A stretch of DNA of 5,598 nucleotides from an uncultured Collinsella sp. Its GTDB lineage: Bacteria; Actinomycetota; Coriobacteriia; Coriobacteriales; Coriobacteriaceae. The notes under the pieces were generated by a model. It searched no databases. It was not told the DNA's origin and saw only the letters and a program-made list of their open reading frames with translations. The translations under genes and the position numbers were made by a program. Positions 1-4,938 of the stretch are shown here, piece by piece. The stretch lies in contig USJB01000088.1 of the NCBI GenBank assembly GCA_900554905.1, forward strand, positions 1-5,598, read 5' to 3'. The first letter of the stretch is position 1. The number at the start of each line of letters is the position of its first letter.

Positions 1-14
1 GAAGGGAGCGCCAC

Positions 15-488
15 GTGCGCGTACTCAAACGAGCCCTAGCGATTGTGTATCTTGCCGCCGCCATCGTGGCGCTGGGTATGCTTGTCTGCCAGTTTTGGGG
101 GCCGTATACGTATCGCTTTATGCTGCTGATGCGCGACCCCATGCCGCGCATTGTCGTGACGGCATGCGGCGGAGTTGTGGCGATCGGCGTGCTGGTAAGC
201 TTCTTCCGCCTGATGTTTGCTCGTCGCGAGCCGTCCTGCGTGCATCCGGCGGGGGTGATGGTCGAGCATGTCGAGGCCCGCGTCCAAGGCTCCGACGATT
301 CGCACGTCCGATTTAAGGTCGAGGCTATCGCGCTTGACGATAAGGACGTGGCATCTCTGGCTACTGCGATGCAGCGGCGCATCGAGGAAGCTTGCGACAC
401 CATGCTTGGCACGCCGGGCACGACCGCACGCGTTCGTTTTTTGCCGTCCAAGACTACCGTCCAGACCGTGGAGGTTTCCGGTGAGTGA
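15..488 (+). CDS. amaP: AmaP-like alkaline shock response membrane anchor protein
   Basis: The product is 157 residues. Two hydrophobic helices (about 6-27 and 45-68) are followed by a soluble cytoplasmic region from about residue 72. That tail (about 82-155) has the alternating hydrophobic pattern and late helix (VASLATAMQRRIEEACDTML) seen in the Asp23-like half of AmaP proteins. In Staphylococcus aureus AmaP holds Asp23 at the membrane; the same role is inferred here because an asp23 gene lies two genes downstream. The GTG start at 15 is preceded by GAAGGGAG at 1-8 with a 6-base gap, which supports this start. The stop codon lies inside the next gene (8-base overlap), so the two are probably translationally coupled. 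The operon promoter must lie upstream of the window. The family call rests on topology plus context, because sequence conservation in this family is weak. Confidence 0.82.
   Translation: MRVLKRALAIVYLAAAIVALGMLVCQFWGPYTYRFMLLMRDPMPRIVVTACGGVVAIGVLVSFFRLMFARREPSCVHPAGVMVEHVEARVQGSDDSHVRFKVEAIALDDKDVASLATAMQRRIEEACDTMLGTPGTTARVRFLPSKTTVQTVEVSGE
470..474 (+). promoter_or_regulatory. Ribosome binding site fixing the DUF2273 start
   Basis: GGAGG at 470-474 sits 6 bases before the GTG at 481, inside the end of the upstream gene. It decides the start of the DUF2273 gene: the frame stays open upstream to 268, but that extension lies wholly within the amaP reading frame and has no comparable site. 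Confidence 0.75.
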
Positions 489-858
489 TACCAATCAAGA
501 TAAGACCGCTCGTACGCCGCGCCTGACGATTGACCAGAGCGCCACGCCGGCGAACGAACCTGTTGATTCCAAAGCAGAGGCAACCGAGTTACAAGACGCG
601 GCAGCCGCGGATTTTGACGAGGCTATGGGTCTCATCAAGGGTACGGGCGCTGCCATCTGGAGCTATGCCGTGCGTCATCCCAACACCACGCTTGGCGCCG
701 TCGCTGGCTTTATCCTCGCCGTGTTGGTGCTCACGTTGGGCCTGTGGGACACGCTCGTCATTGCATTCTTCGTGCTGATCGGCGCTGTGATCGGCCAAAT
801 TCGCGACGGCGAGAACGGGATCGTCAACTTCTTCGGCCGTCTGTTTAGCGGCCGCTAA
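481..858 (+). CDS. DUF2273 family small membrane protein
   Basis: The product is 125 residues from the GTG at 481. Residues 1-65 are polar and Ala/Glu/Asp-rich with no recognised domain. The C-terminal half holds two close hydrophobic helices (about 69-86 and 90-106) with the DUF2273 pattern: a short hairpin GLWDTL, then a second helix ending in GxxIGQIRDGE, followed by an amphipathic end (NFFGRLFSGR). DUF2273 proteins are typically about 60-80 residues and are commonly encoded next to amaP and asp23, as here. Their exact function is unknown; a structural partner in a membrane complex with AmaP and Asp23 is inferred. The GTG overlaps the stop of the upstream gene as GTGAGTGA. The N-terminal extension of about 65 residues is the odd feature and could be a cytoplasmic interaction tail. 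Confidence 0.85.
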   Translation: MSDTNQDKTARTPRLTIDQSATPANEPVDSKAEATELQDAAAADFDEAMGLIKGTGAAIWSYAVRHPNTTLGAVAGFILAVLVLTLGLWDTLVIAFFVLIGAVIGQIRDGENGIVNFFGRLFSGR

Positions 859-891
859 TATGTATTCGACTGGCGCATCCGCGGCAGGCAT

Positions 892-898
892 AAGGAGG
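892..898 (+). promoter_or_regulatory. Strong Shine-Dalgarno of asp23
   Basis: AAGGAGG is a near-perfect match to the 16S rRNA 3' end and lies 4 bases before the ATG at 903. It is stronger than the sites of the two upstream genes, in keeping with Asp23 being abundant relative to its membrane partners in species where this has been studied. Confidence 0.7.
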
Positions 899-902
899 AA
901 CC

Positions 903-1424
903 ATGGCTTTTAATACGAAGGTCGATGTGGCCGATACCGAGCTCGAGGCAGACGAGACCGTCACCGCCGAGGCCGAGGACGTAACGCTCGAGGATGAGGC
1001 GCTCGTCGAGGCCGAGTCCGCCGATGATGCGGACGAGGATGATGAGGAAACAGACGAGTCCGAGGACTCGCTGACCTATTCCAACGGTGTGATCGAGAAG
1101 ATCGTCGCCATGGCCACCCGCGAGGTGCCGCACGTCCTGGGCATGAAGGGTAACCTTATGCACTTTGTGCAGGAGCAGTTTGGTGCCGAGAATCTGACCA
1201 AGGGCGTGACGGTCGAGGTCACCGATGACAATCGCGTGGTCGTCAACATCTCCGTCATTATCGAGTACGGCGCCTATGCGCCCGCGATCTTCGACGATGT
1301 CAAGGCACGTGTCACCGAGCGCCTTGCCGCGATGACCGGCCTTGAGGTGGCGGGCGTCAACCTGCGCATCGAGGACGTCATCACCCCCGAGGAGTACGAG
1401 CACCGCACCAGCCAGCACGAATAA
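903..1424 (+). CDS. asp23: Asp23/Gls24 family envelope stress response protein
   Basis: The product is 173 residues. The C-terminal part (about 57-162) is a recognisable Asp23/Gls24 (DUF322) domain: an opening NGVIEKIVAMATREVPHV segment, a beta-rich centre (GVTVEVTDDNRVVVNISVII), the YGAYAPAI motif at about 122-129, and a closing helix-strand MTGLEVAGVNLRIEDVI. Family members are soluble, abundant, and linked to alkaline and cell-wall stress; in staphylococci Asp23 is tethered under the membrane by AmaP. No signal peptide or membrane segment is present, so it should be cytoplasmic. The N-terminal 56 residues are unusual: 26 are Asp or Glu and only one is basic. The gene follows the DUF2273 gene by 44 bases with no terminator between, so it is probably the third gene of one operon. 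A terminator-like hairpin follows at 1477-1520. Confidence 0.94.
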   Translation: MAFNTKVDVADTELEADETVTAEAEDVTLEDEALVEAESADDADEDDEETDESEDSLTYSNGVIEKIVAMATREVPHVLGMKGNLMHFVQEQFGAENLTKGVTVEVTDDNRVVVNISVIIEYGAYAPAIFDDVKARVTERLAAMTGLEVAGVNLRIEDVITPEEYEHRTSQHE

Positions 1425-1428
1425 CCTT

Positions 1429-1471
1429 CCAAAAAGGGACAGGTTTGTTTTGGCAGGTTTATCTGCGAAAA
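1429..1471 (+). repeat. Possible dispersed intergenic repeat element
   Basis: Just after the asp23 stop, CCAAAA (1429-1434) and TTTTGG (1448-1453) form an inverted repeat around a 13-base centre containing GGGACAGGTTTG. CAGGTTT occurs twice, at 1440-1446 and 1454-1460, 14 bases apart. The A/T-rich style differs from the flanking coding DNA. It resembles short intergenic repeats of the REP type that recur many times in some gut bacterial genomes. The dispersed nature is inference from style; only the local repeats are directly visible. Confidence 0.4.
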
Positions 1472-1476
1472 CGTTA

Positions 1477-1520
1477 AACGGCCGACCGCGCAAGCAAAAG
1501 CGTGGCCGGCCGTTATTTGT
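1477..1520 (+). terminator. Hairpin terminator after asp23
   Basis: ACGGCCGACC (1478-1487) pairs with GGCCGGCCGT (1504-1513), giving a 10-bp GC-rich stem with one A-C mismatch, extended by an A-T pair (1477/1514) and closing a 16-base loop. TATTTGT follows. The T tract is imperfect and the loop is long, so this is a moderate rather than strong intrinsic terminator. It fits the end of the amaP-DUF2273-asp23 operon. Confidence 0.6.
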
Positions 1521-1542
1521 ATGCCCCCCGATGTAGGCATAC
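1519..1542. repeat. Inverted repeat upstream of the YitT promoter
   Basis: GTATGCC (1519-1525) and GGCATAC (1536-1542) form a perfect 7-bp inverted repeat around a 10-base centre. It begins at the tail of the preceding terminator and ends 18 bases before the -35 box of the promoter at 1561. It could be an operator for a dimeric regulator or a second hairpin supporting termination; the sequence does not decide between them. Confidence 0.4.
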
Positions 1543-1560
1543 CGCTCGTCTAACTAGGGG

Positions 1561-1588
1561 TTGCAATCGTCGCGTTCCGCGTTACCCT
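1561..1588 (+). promoter_or_regulatory. Sigma-70-type promoter for the YitT-family gene
   Basis: TTGCAA (1561-1566) and TACCCT (1583-1588) are separated by 16 bases, giving a good vegetative -35/-10 pair. It lies 43 bases upstream of the ATG at 1632 in a non-coding stretch that follows a terminator, as expected for an independently transcribed gene. The -10 box keeps the key first T, second A and final T. Confidence 0.6.
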
Positions 1589-1631
1589 AATGGGCGCATT
1601 GTTTCCAAATTGTTAACGAGGGGTTGCCGTA

Positions 1632-2654
1632 ATGGCTGACGAGCGCGAAACAGAAAGCAAGGCATGGGCGATTGAGGCCGCCGCGGCAGAGGCGGCATCG
1701 CGAGCTGCCGAGGAGCTACATCGTCCTCCCGTGGTGCCGATGGAGCGCGTGGTCGATCGCACCGATATCGAGCGCGGCGAGCGCGCCGGTCAAAAGCGCA
1801 GCCAGGAGCCGGGCTTCCCGCGCTTTTTTGCCGAGCTCAATCTGGGTCTGATTCTTACGGCCTTTGCCATCGTTGCGTTTAAAACCCCTAATCACTTTGC
1901 TTTTGGCGGCACCTCGGGCGTGTCGGTCATTCTGTCCACGCTGTTCCCGACCCTGCCCGTCGGCGTCTTTATGTGGATTATCAACGCGGTTCTCGTCGTT
2001 TTGGGCTTTATCTTTTTGGAGCGCAAGGCAATCCTGTGGAGCGTCTTCGCCTCGTTTGCACTGTCCGCCTATGTTTCGCTGTTTGAGCTCTTTATCCCGA
2101 CCGATATCTCGATGACGGGCGATATGTGGCTTGACCTGTGCTTTGCCGTGATTCTGCCGGCGCTCGGCAGCGCCATCGTCTTTGATATCGGCGCCTCGAC
2201 GGGCGGCACGGATATCCTCGCTATGATCCTCAAGCGCCGCACGACGCTCGAGATTGGCCGCGCCCTGCTGCTGGTCGATATCGGCATCGTGACCATCGCG
2301 GCCTTTTTGTATGGCCCGCGTGTCGGTCTGTATTGCGTGCTCGGCCTGTTTGCCAAGACGCTTGTGGTCGACAAAGCCATTGAGAGCATTCACCTGCGCA
2401 AAGTCTGCACGGTCATTTGTTCCGAGCCCCTTAAGGTCGAGGAGTTTATCGTCAAGCATCTCAACCGCACGGCGACCATCAGCCGCGGCTACGGTGCCTT
2501 CTCGGGCAAGTGCGTGACGGTGATCATGAGCGTGCTGAGCCGTCGCGAGGCCGTGCAACTACGCCGCTATGCGCGCGAAGTCGATCCGGGTGCCTTTATC
2601 ACGATCGTCGATAGCTCCGAGATCGTCGGCAAGGGCTTCCGCGGAACGAACTAG
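1632..2654 (+). CDS. YitT family membrane protein with C-terminal DUF2179 domain
   Basis: The product is 340 residues. After a polar, Ala/Glu/Arg-rich cytoplasmic stretch (1-64) come about five hydrophobic segments (roughly 70-89, 110-129, 133-154, 167-187 and 211-245). Two family motifs are visible: FGGTSGVSVIL at 91-101 and GASTGGTDILAMIL at 187-200. A soluble C-terminal DUF2179 domain (about 258-336) contains ISRGYGAFSGK, VLSRREAVQLRRYAREVDPGAF and a final VDSSEIVGKGF. This is the standard YitT layout; usual members are about 280-290 residues, so the extra length is almost all at the N-terminus. The function of the family is not firmly known. The start at 1632 has GAGGGG at 1618-1623 with an 8-base gap. 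The gene has its own promoter and no clear hairpin terminator after it. Family assignment is confident; function is left open. Confidence 0.94.
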   Translation: MADERETESKAWAIEAAAAEAASRAAEELHRPPVVPMERVVDRTDIERGERAGQKRSQEPGFPRFFAELNLGLILTAFAIVAFKTPNHFAFGGTSGVSVILSTLFPTLPVGVFMWIINAVLVVLGFIFLERKAILWSVFASFALSAYVSLFELFIPTDISMTGDMWLDLCFAVILPALGSAIVFDIGASTGGTDILAMILKRRTTLEIGRALLLVDIGIVTIAAFLYGPRVGLYCVLGLFAKTLVVDKAIESIHLRKVCTVICSEPLKVEEFIVKHLNRTATISRGYGAFSGKCVTVIMSVLSRREAVQLRRYAREVDPGAFITIVDSSEIVGKGFRGTN

Positions 2655-2695
2655 CACAGACGTATTCAACGAACCGCCTGCTGGCGCCGTGTACC

Positions 2696-2749
2696 TTGCA
2701 AATCGGTCATCTTTGAGTATTTGACCCCACATTGGGCAATAATGATGCT
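2696..2749 (+). promoter_or_regulatory. Candidate promoter region for the first zinc-ribbon gene
   Basis: Two overlapping possibilities are visible between the YitT gene and the next start. TTGCAA (2696-2701) with TATTTG (2718-2723) has a 16-base spacer and reuses the -35 box seen at 1561. TTGACC (2721-2726) with GATGCT (2744-2749) has a 17-base spacer and a better -35 box. Either leaves a 5' leader of roughly 50-75 bases. The -10 boxes are poor, so the choice is uncertain. Confidence 0.35.
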
Positions 2750-2790
2750 AAAGACAACGTTTGCGATCCAAGTGATTCGCTCAAGATACG

Positions 2791-2796
2791 AAGGGA
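2791..2796 (+). promoter_or_regulatory. Ribosome binding site deciding the start at 2805
   Basis: AAGGGA at 2791-2796 lies 8 bases before the ATG at 2805. It touches the in-frame ATG at 2796, so that ATG cannot use it, and the further upstream ATG at 2721 would add about 28 residues that look like translated promoter DNA. The protein from 2805 begins MFC, matching the start of the second zinc-ribbon protein. Confidence 0.65.
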
Positions 2797-2804
2797 TGAT
2801 TTCG

Positions 2805-4121
2805 ATGTTCTGCTCGCAGTGTGGCGCCCCCATGGGCGATAACGACAAGTTCTGCGGCGTGTGTGGTGCTCCTAATGCCGGTGCCGCTGGCCCCGCTCCC
2901 CAGGGACAGCCTCAGCCCCAGCAGTTTGTTCCGCAACCGCCCGTGGCGAATGCGCCAAAGGGCTGTGTGGCTCAGGCGTTCCAAGATATGACTAAGACTC
3001 CGGGCGTGCTTCAGCGTGTATGCCAAATCGCGTTTTTGCCGGCGCTGATTTGCGTTGTGTCGGTGCTCGTGTTGTTTATTCCCGTTATTGGCGGCATTGC
3101 AGCTGCCATCGGCTTTTTGGCAGCTTGCATTGCGAGCGTGTGCGGTTCCGGCTTTGGTATCGAGTGGGGCCGTGATCTGTCGCTCAAGGTCGATGACGGC
3201 ATGGACCGTCCGCTGATGCGTTCCACGTCGTTTGGTCTCGGAGTCTTTTCGAGCGTTATCTCGGTCGTGCTCGAGGCTATCGCTGCCATTCCCGTTATCG
3301 GTGTAGTGCTTTCGCTGGTGGAGGGCGTGGTAATTGGCGCCGCGGGCTCGTATTCTTATTACGGCTCTTATGCGCTCGAGGCTGCGCTGTTCGGTTCGCT
3401 CGGCCTGCTTGTCCTGGCGCTGATTGCCTCGGCGATTCTGGGTGTCTTCTTTAAGATGTTTGCCGACATCGCCGTGATGCACTTTGCGGTGACCGGTCGC
3501 GTCGAGAGCGCGTTTTCGCTCGATAAGGTCTGGGCGGCCTTTAAGCACAACAAGACCTCGCTGTTCTGTGCTTCGTTCCTTCCCGAGTTTTTGACGGGCC
3601 TGGTTTCCAACGCCATTACGTGGATCTTGACAGCTGTCTTTGGTGCCATCGCCGGAATTGGCGCGTACGGCTATTACTATCGCCCCACGGGTATCGAGGC
3701 GATTGTTACCGCCGGTGGTGTCACGCTCGTATTGTTCCTGGTGCTGATTGCATTCGTCACGGTGTTCCTTACGGTCTTTGGCAAGATGCTCAAGCACCGT
3801 GCCGTTGGCTATTGGGCTGCACGTTATGCAAGCGAATGGGCCGATGAGGACAAGGACGACGTTTTGACTTTTGTGCTCCCGGGTGAGAAGAAGCCTGCTC
3901 CTGCGGGATTCAATCCCACGGCAGCCACTGGTGCTGCGCCTGCCCCGGCGCCCGCGCCTGCACCTGCCCCGGCACCCGCGCCTGCCCCTGCCCCGGCACC
4001 TGCTCCTGTCCCCGCACCGGCGTCCGAGGCGACGCCTGCGGAGCCCGATTGGGATGCCGTTGCCACGCCGGCGGATGAGCCGGGCGATAATCCTGCTGCC
4101 GAAAACAATCAAACCGAATAG
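2805..4121 (+). CDS. Zinc-ribbon membrane protein, DUF4013-like, with Ala-Pro tail
   Basis: The product is 438 residues. Residues 1-21 form a zinc ribbon with two CxxC knuckles (Cys 3, 6, 17 and 20). A Pro/Gln-rich linker follows (25-50). From about 57 to 345 there are about six hydrophobic segments (roughly 75-92, 95-115, 143-172, 195-216, 264-288 and 302-327). The first part resembles DUF4013: an FQDMTKTPGVLQR entry, an FIPVIGGI turn and a WGRDLSLKVDDGMDRP loop. The C-terminal tail (360-438) contains a run of alternating Ala and Pro (378-406, one Val) and then an acidic end. The zinc ribbon and tail are predicted cytoplasmic. Function is unknown; the zinc ribbon suggests a protein-interaction or metal-sensing module on a membrane scaffold. 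A strong terminator follows, so it is probably transcribed alone or with readthrough from the YitT gene. The zinc ribbon and membrane topology are confident; the DUF4013 assignment is tentative. Confidence 0.9.
   Translation: MFCSQCGAPMGDNDKFCGVCGAPNAGAAGPAPQGQPQPQQFVPQPPVANAPKGCVAQAFQDMTKTPGVLQRVCQIAFLPALICVVSVLVLFIPVIGGIAAAIGFLAACIASVCGSGFGIEWGRDLSLKVDDGMDRPLMRSTSFGLGVFSSVISVVLEAIAAIPVIGVVLSLVEGVVIGAAGSYSYYGSYALEAALFGSLGLLVLALIASAILGVFFKMFADIAVMHFAVTGRVESAFSLDKVWAAFKHNKTSLFCASFLPEFLTGLVSNAITWILTAVFGAIAGIGAYGYYYRPTGIEAIVTAGGVTLVLFLVLIAFVTVFLTVFGKMLKHRAVGYWAARYASEWADEDKDDVLTFVLPGEKKPAPAGFNPTAATGAAPAPAPAPAPAPAPAPAPAPAPAPVPAPASEATPAEPDWDAVATPADEPGDNPAAENNQTE
3939..4010 (+). repeat. 24-bp in-frame tandem repeat encoding Ala-Pro
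   Basis: Three consecutive 24-base units start at 3939, 3963 and 3987, each opening with CCTGCCCCGGC. Units 1 and 2 differ at two positions; unit 3 has drifted further towards its end. Each unit encodes four Pro-Ala dipeptides (with one Val in the last), so copy-number change would lengthen or shorten the rigid Ala-Pro tail by 8 residues without a frameshift. Confidence 0.85.
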
Positions 4122-4128
4122 CCGGTCG

Positions 4129-4166
4129 AGGCGCCCTGGGCAACTGAGCCCGGGGTGCCTTTTTCT
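4129..4166 (+). terminator. Strong Rho-independent terminator after the DUF4013-like gene
   Basis: AGGCGCCCTGGGC (4129-4141) pairs with GCCCGGGGTGCCT (4148-4160) as a 13-bp stem with two G-U wobbles and a 6-base loop (AACTGA). A run of T (4160-4164) then CT follows. It begins 8 bases after the stop codon at 4121 and is the cleanest terminator in the window. Confidence 0.88.
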
Positions 4167-4208
4167 ACTGCGAAAGCAAGAAAATGCCCGGGAAAACGGT
4201 TGCAGCAA

Positions 4209-4241
4209 AATTTCTCGGAAATTGGTCAATGTTGCGCAACA
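4209..4241. promoter_or_regulatory. Palindrome cluster upstream of the DUF4234 gene
   Basis: Three back-to-back symmetric elements lie here: AATTTC-TCG-GAAATT (4209-4223), ATTG-GT-CAAT (4221-4230) and the perfect 12-bp palindrome TGTTGCGCAACA (4230-4241). A weak promoter can be drawn with TTGCGC (4232-4237) as -35 and TATTGT (4253-4258) as -10, but its 15-base spacer is short. If that is right, the 12-bp palindrome would overlap the -35 box, as a repressor operator often does. The symmetry is directly seen; the regulatory role is inferred. Confidence 0.4.
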
Positions 4242-4282
4242 ACGTCGCGGCTATTGTTGAGAACGTAGACGTGTAAGGTTTG

Positions 4283-4299
4283 AAGGCGTGCGACGCCTT
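4283..4299 (+). promoter_or_regulatory. 5' leader hairpin before the DUF4234 gene
   Basis: AAGGCGT (4283-4289) and ACGCCTT (4293-4299) form a perfect 7-bp stem with a 3-base loop, ending 4 bases before the AAAGGAG ribosome binding site (4304-4310). There is no T tract, so it is not an intrinsic terminator. It may stabilise the leader or influence ribosome access. Confidence 0.5.
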
Positions 4300-4316
4300 A
4301 GGAAAAGGAGAGGCTC

Positions 4317-4925
4317 ATGTTCTGTCCCACTTGTGGTTCTCCCATTTCGGATGATGCCAAATTCTGCCCTGTTTGCGGATCCGCCGTTGGTGCCGCTTCT
4401 GCCGCTGCGGCCCCGCAGCCCCAGCCCGCTCCGGCCCAGGCTATTCAGCCCGCGCCCCAGCCTCAGCAGCAGTACACCGGTCAATACGCCCAACAGTCCG
4501 CATCCGCTCCGATGGGCTATGACCCCATTAAGGCTGACCGCAGCCTGATCGGCTGGCTGCTGCTCTCTCTTGTGACCTGCGGTATCTATTCGTTCTACTT
4601 CCTGTATTGCTTGGCACGCGACGTCAACACGTTGTGTCAGGATGACGGCGATTACACGCCGGGTCTGGCGGAATTCATCCTTCTATCGTTTGTGACCTGC
4701 GGCTTCTACGCGTACTACTGGTATTACAAGATTGGCAACCGCCTGCAGGCCAACGCTCCTCGCTACGGCCTGATGTTCCAGGAGAACGGTACCACCGTTC
4801 TTATGTGGCAGATTGTCGGCGCGCTGCTGTGCGGTCTTGGCCCGATCTTTGCCATGAACATCATCATCAAGAATACCAATGCCATGGCAACGGCTTACAA
4901 CGTCCGTCTTGGCGCTCGTGCCTAA
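4317..4925 (+). CDS. Zinc-ribbon DUF4234 domain membrane protein
   Basis: The product is 202 residues. It opens with a zinc ribbon (Cys 3, 6, 17 and 20; MFCPTCG and FCPVCG), then a Pro/Gln/Ala/Tyr-rich linker (24-66). The DUF4234 domain follows, with two related halves: LLLSLVTCGIYSFYFLY at 81-97 and ILLSFVTCGFYAYYWYY at 121-137. Each is followed by a short polar segment (RDVNTL, KIGNRL). A third hydrophobic segment lies at about 161-185. DUF4234 proteins are small membrane proteins of unknown function, often with an N-terminal zinc ribbon, so the architecture is normal. AAAGGAG at 4304-4310 with a 6-base gap supports the ATG at 4317. The start of the protein is close to that of the preceding zinc-ribbon protein, suggesting domain sharing. 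The DUF2752 gene follows immediately, probably in the same transcript. Confidence 0.93.
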   Translation: MFCPTCGSPISDDAKFCPVCGSAVGAASAAAAPQPQPAPAQAIQPAPQPQQQYTGQYAQQSASAPMGYDPIKADRSLIGWLLLSLVTCGIYSFYFLYCLARDVNTLCQDDGDYTPGLAEFILLSFVTCGFYAYYWYYKIGNRLQANAPRYGLMFQENGTTVLMWQIVGALLCGLGPIFAMNIIIKNTNAMATAYNVRLGARA

Positions 4926-4938
4926 CGATAAGAGCGGC

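Noticed and set aside
268..480. Upstream extension of the DUF2273 frame to 268
   Set aside because: This part lies entirely inside the amaP frame, and the GTG at 481 has a GGAGG site 6 bases upstream.
1716..2558. Open frame on the - strand (280 codons) opposite the YitT gene
   Set aside because: The translation is polar, low-complexity and domain-free. The + strand frame is a clear YitT/DUF2179 protein.
2675..2686. Possible terminator after the YitT gene (CGCC-TGCT-GGCG)
   Set aside because: The stem is only 4 bp and no T tract follows.
2721..2804. 28-residue N-terminal extension of the DUF4013-like protein
   Set aside because: It covers the likely promoter region. The start at 2805 has a well-spaced ribosome site and gives the MFC zinc-ribbon start shared with the next zinc-ribbon protein.
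3824..4108. Gly-Ala repeat protein on the - strand
   Set aside because: It is the reverse reading of the Ala-Pro tandem repeat, with no ribosome site or independent support.
2781..4229. Long open frame on the - strand (482 codons) opposite the DUF4013-like gene
   Set aside because: It is a GC-driven shadow: the translation is rich in Arg, His and Gln with no domain, while the + strand shows a zinc ribbon, helices, a ribosome site and a terminator.
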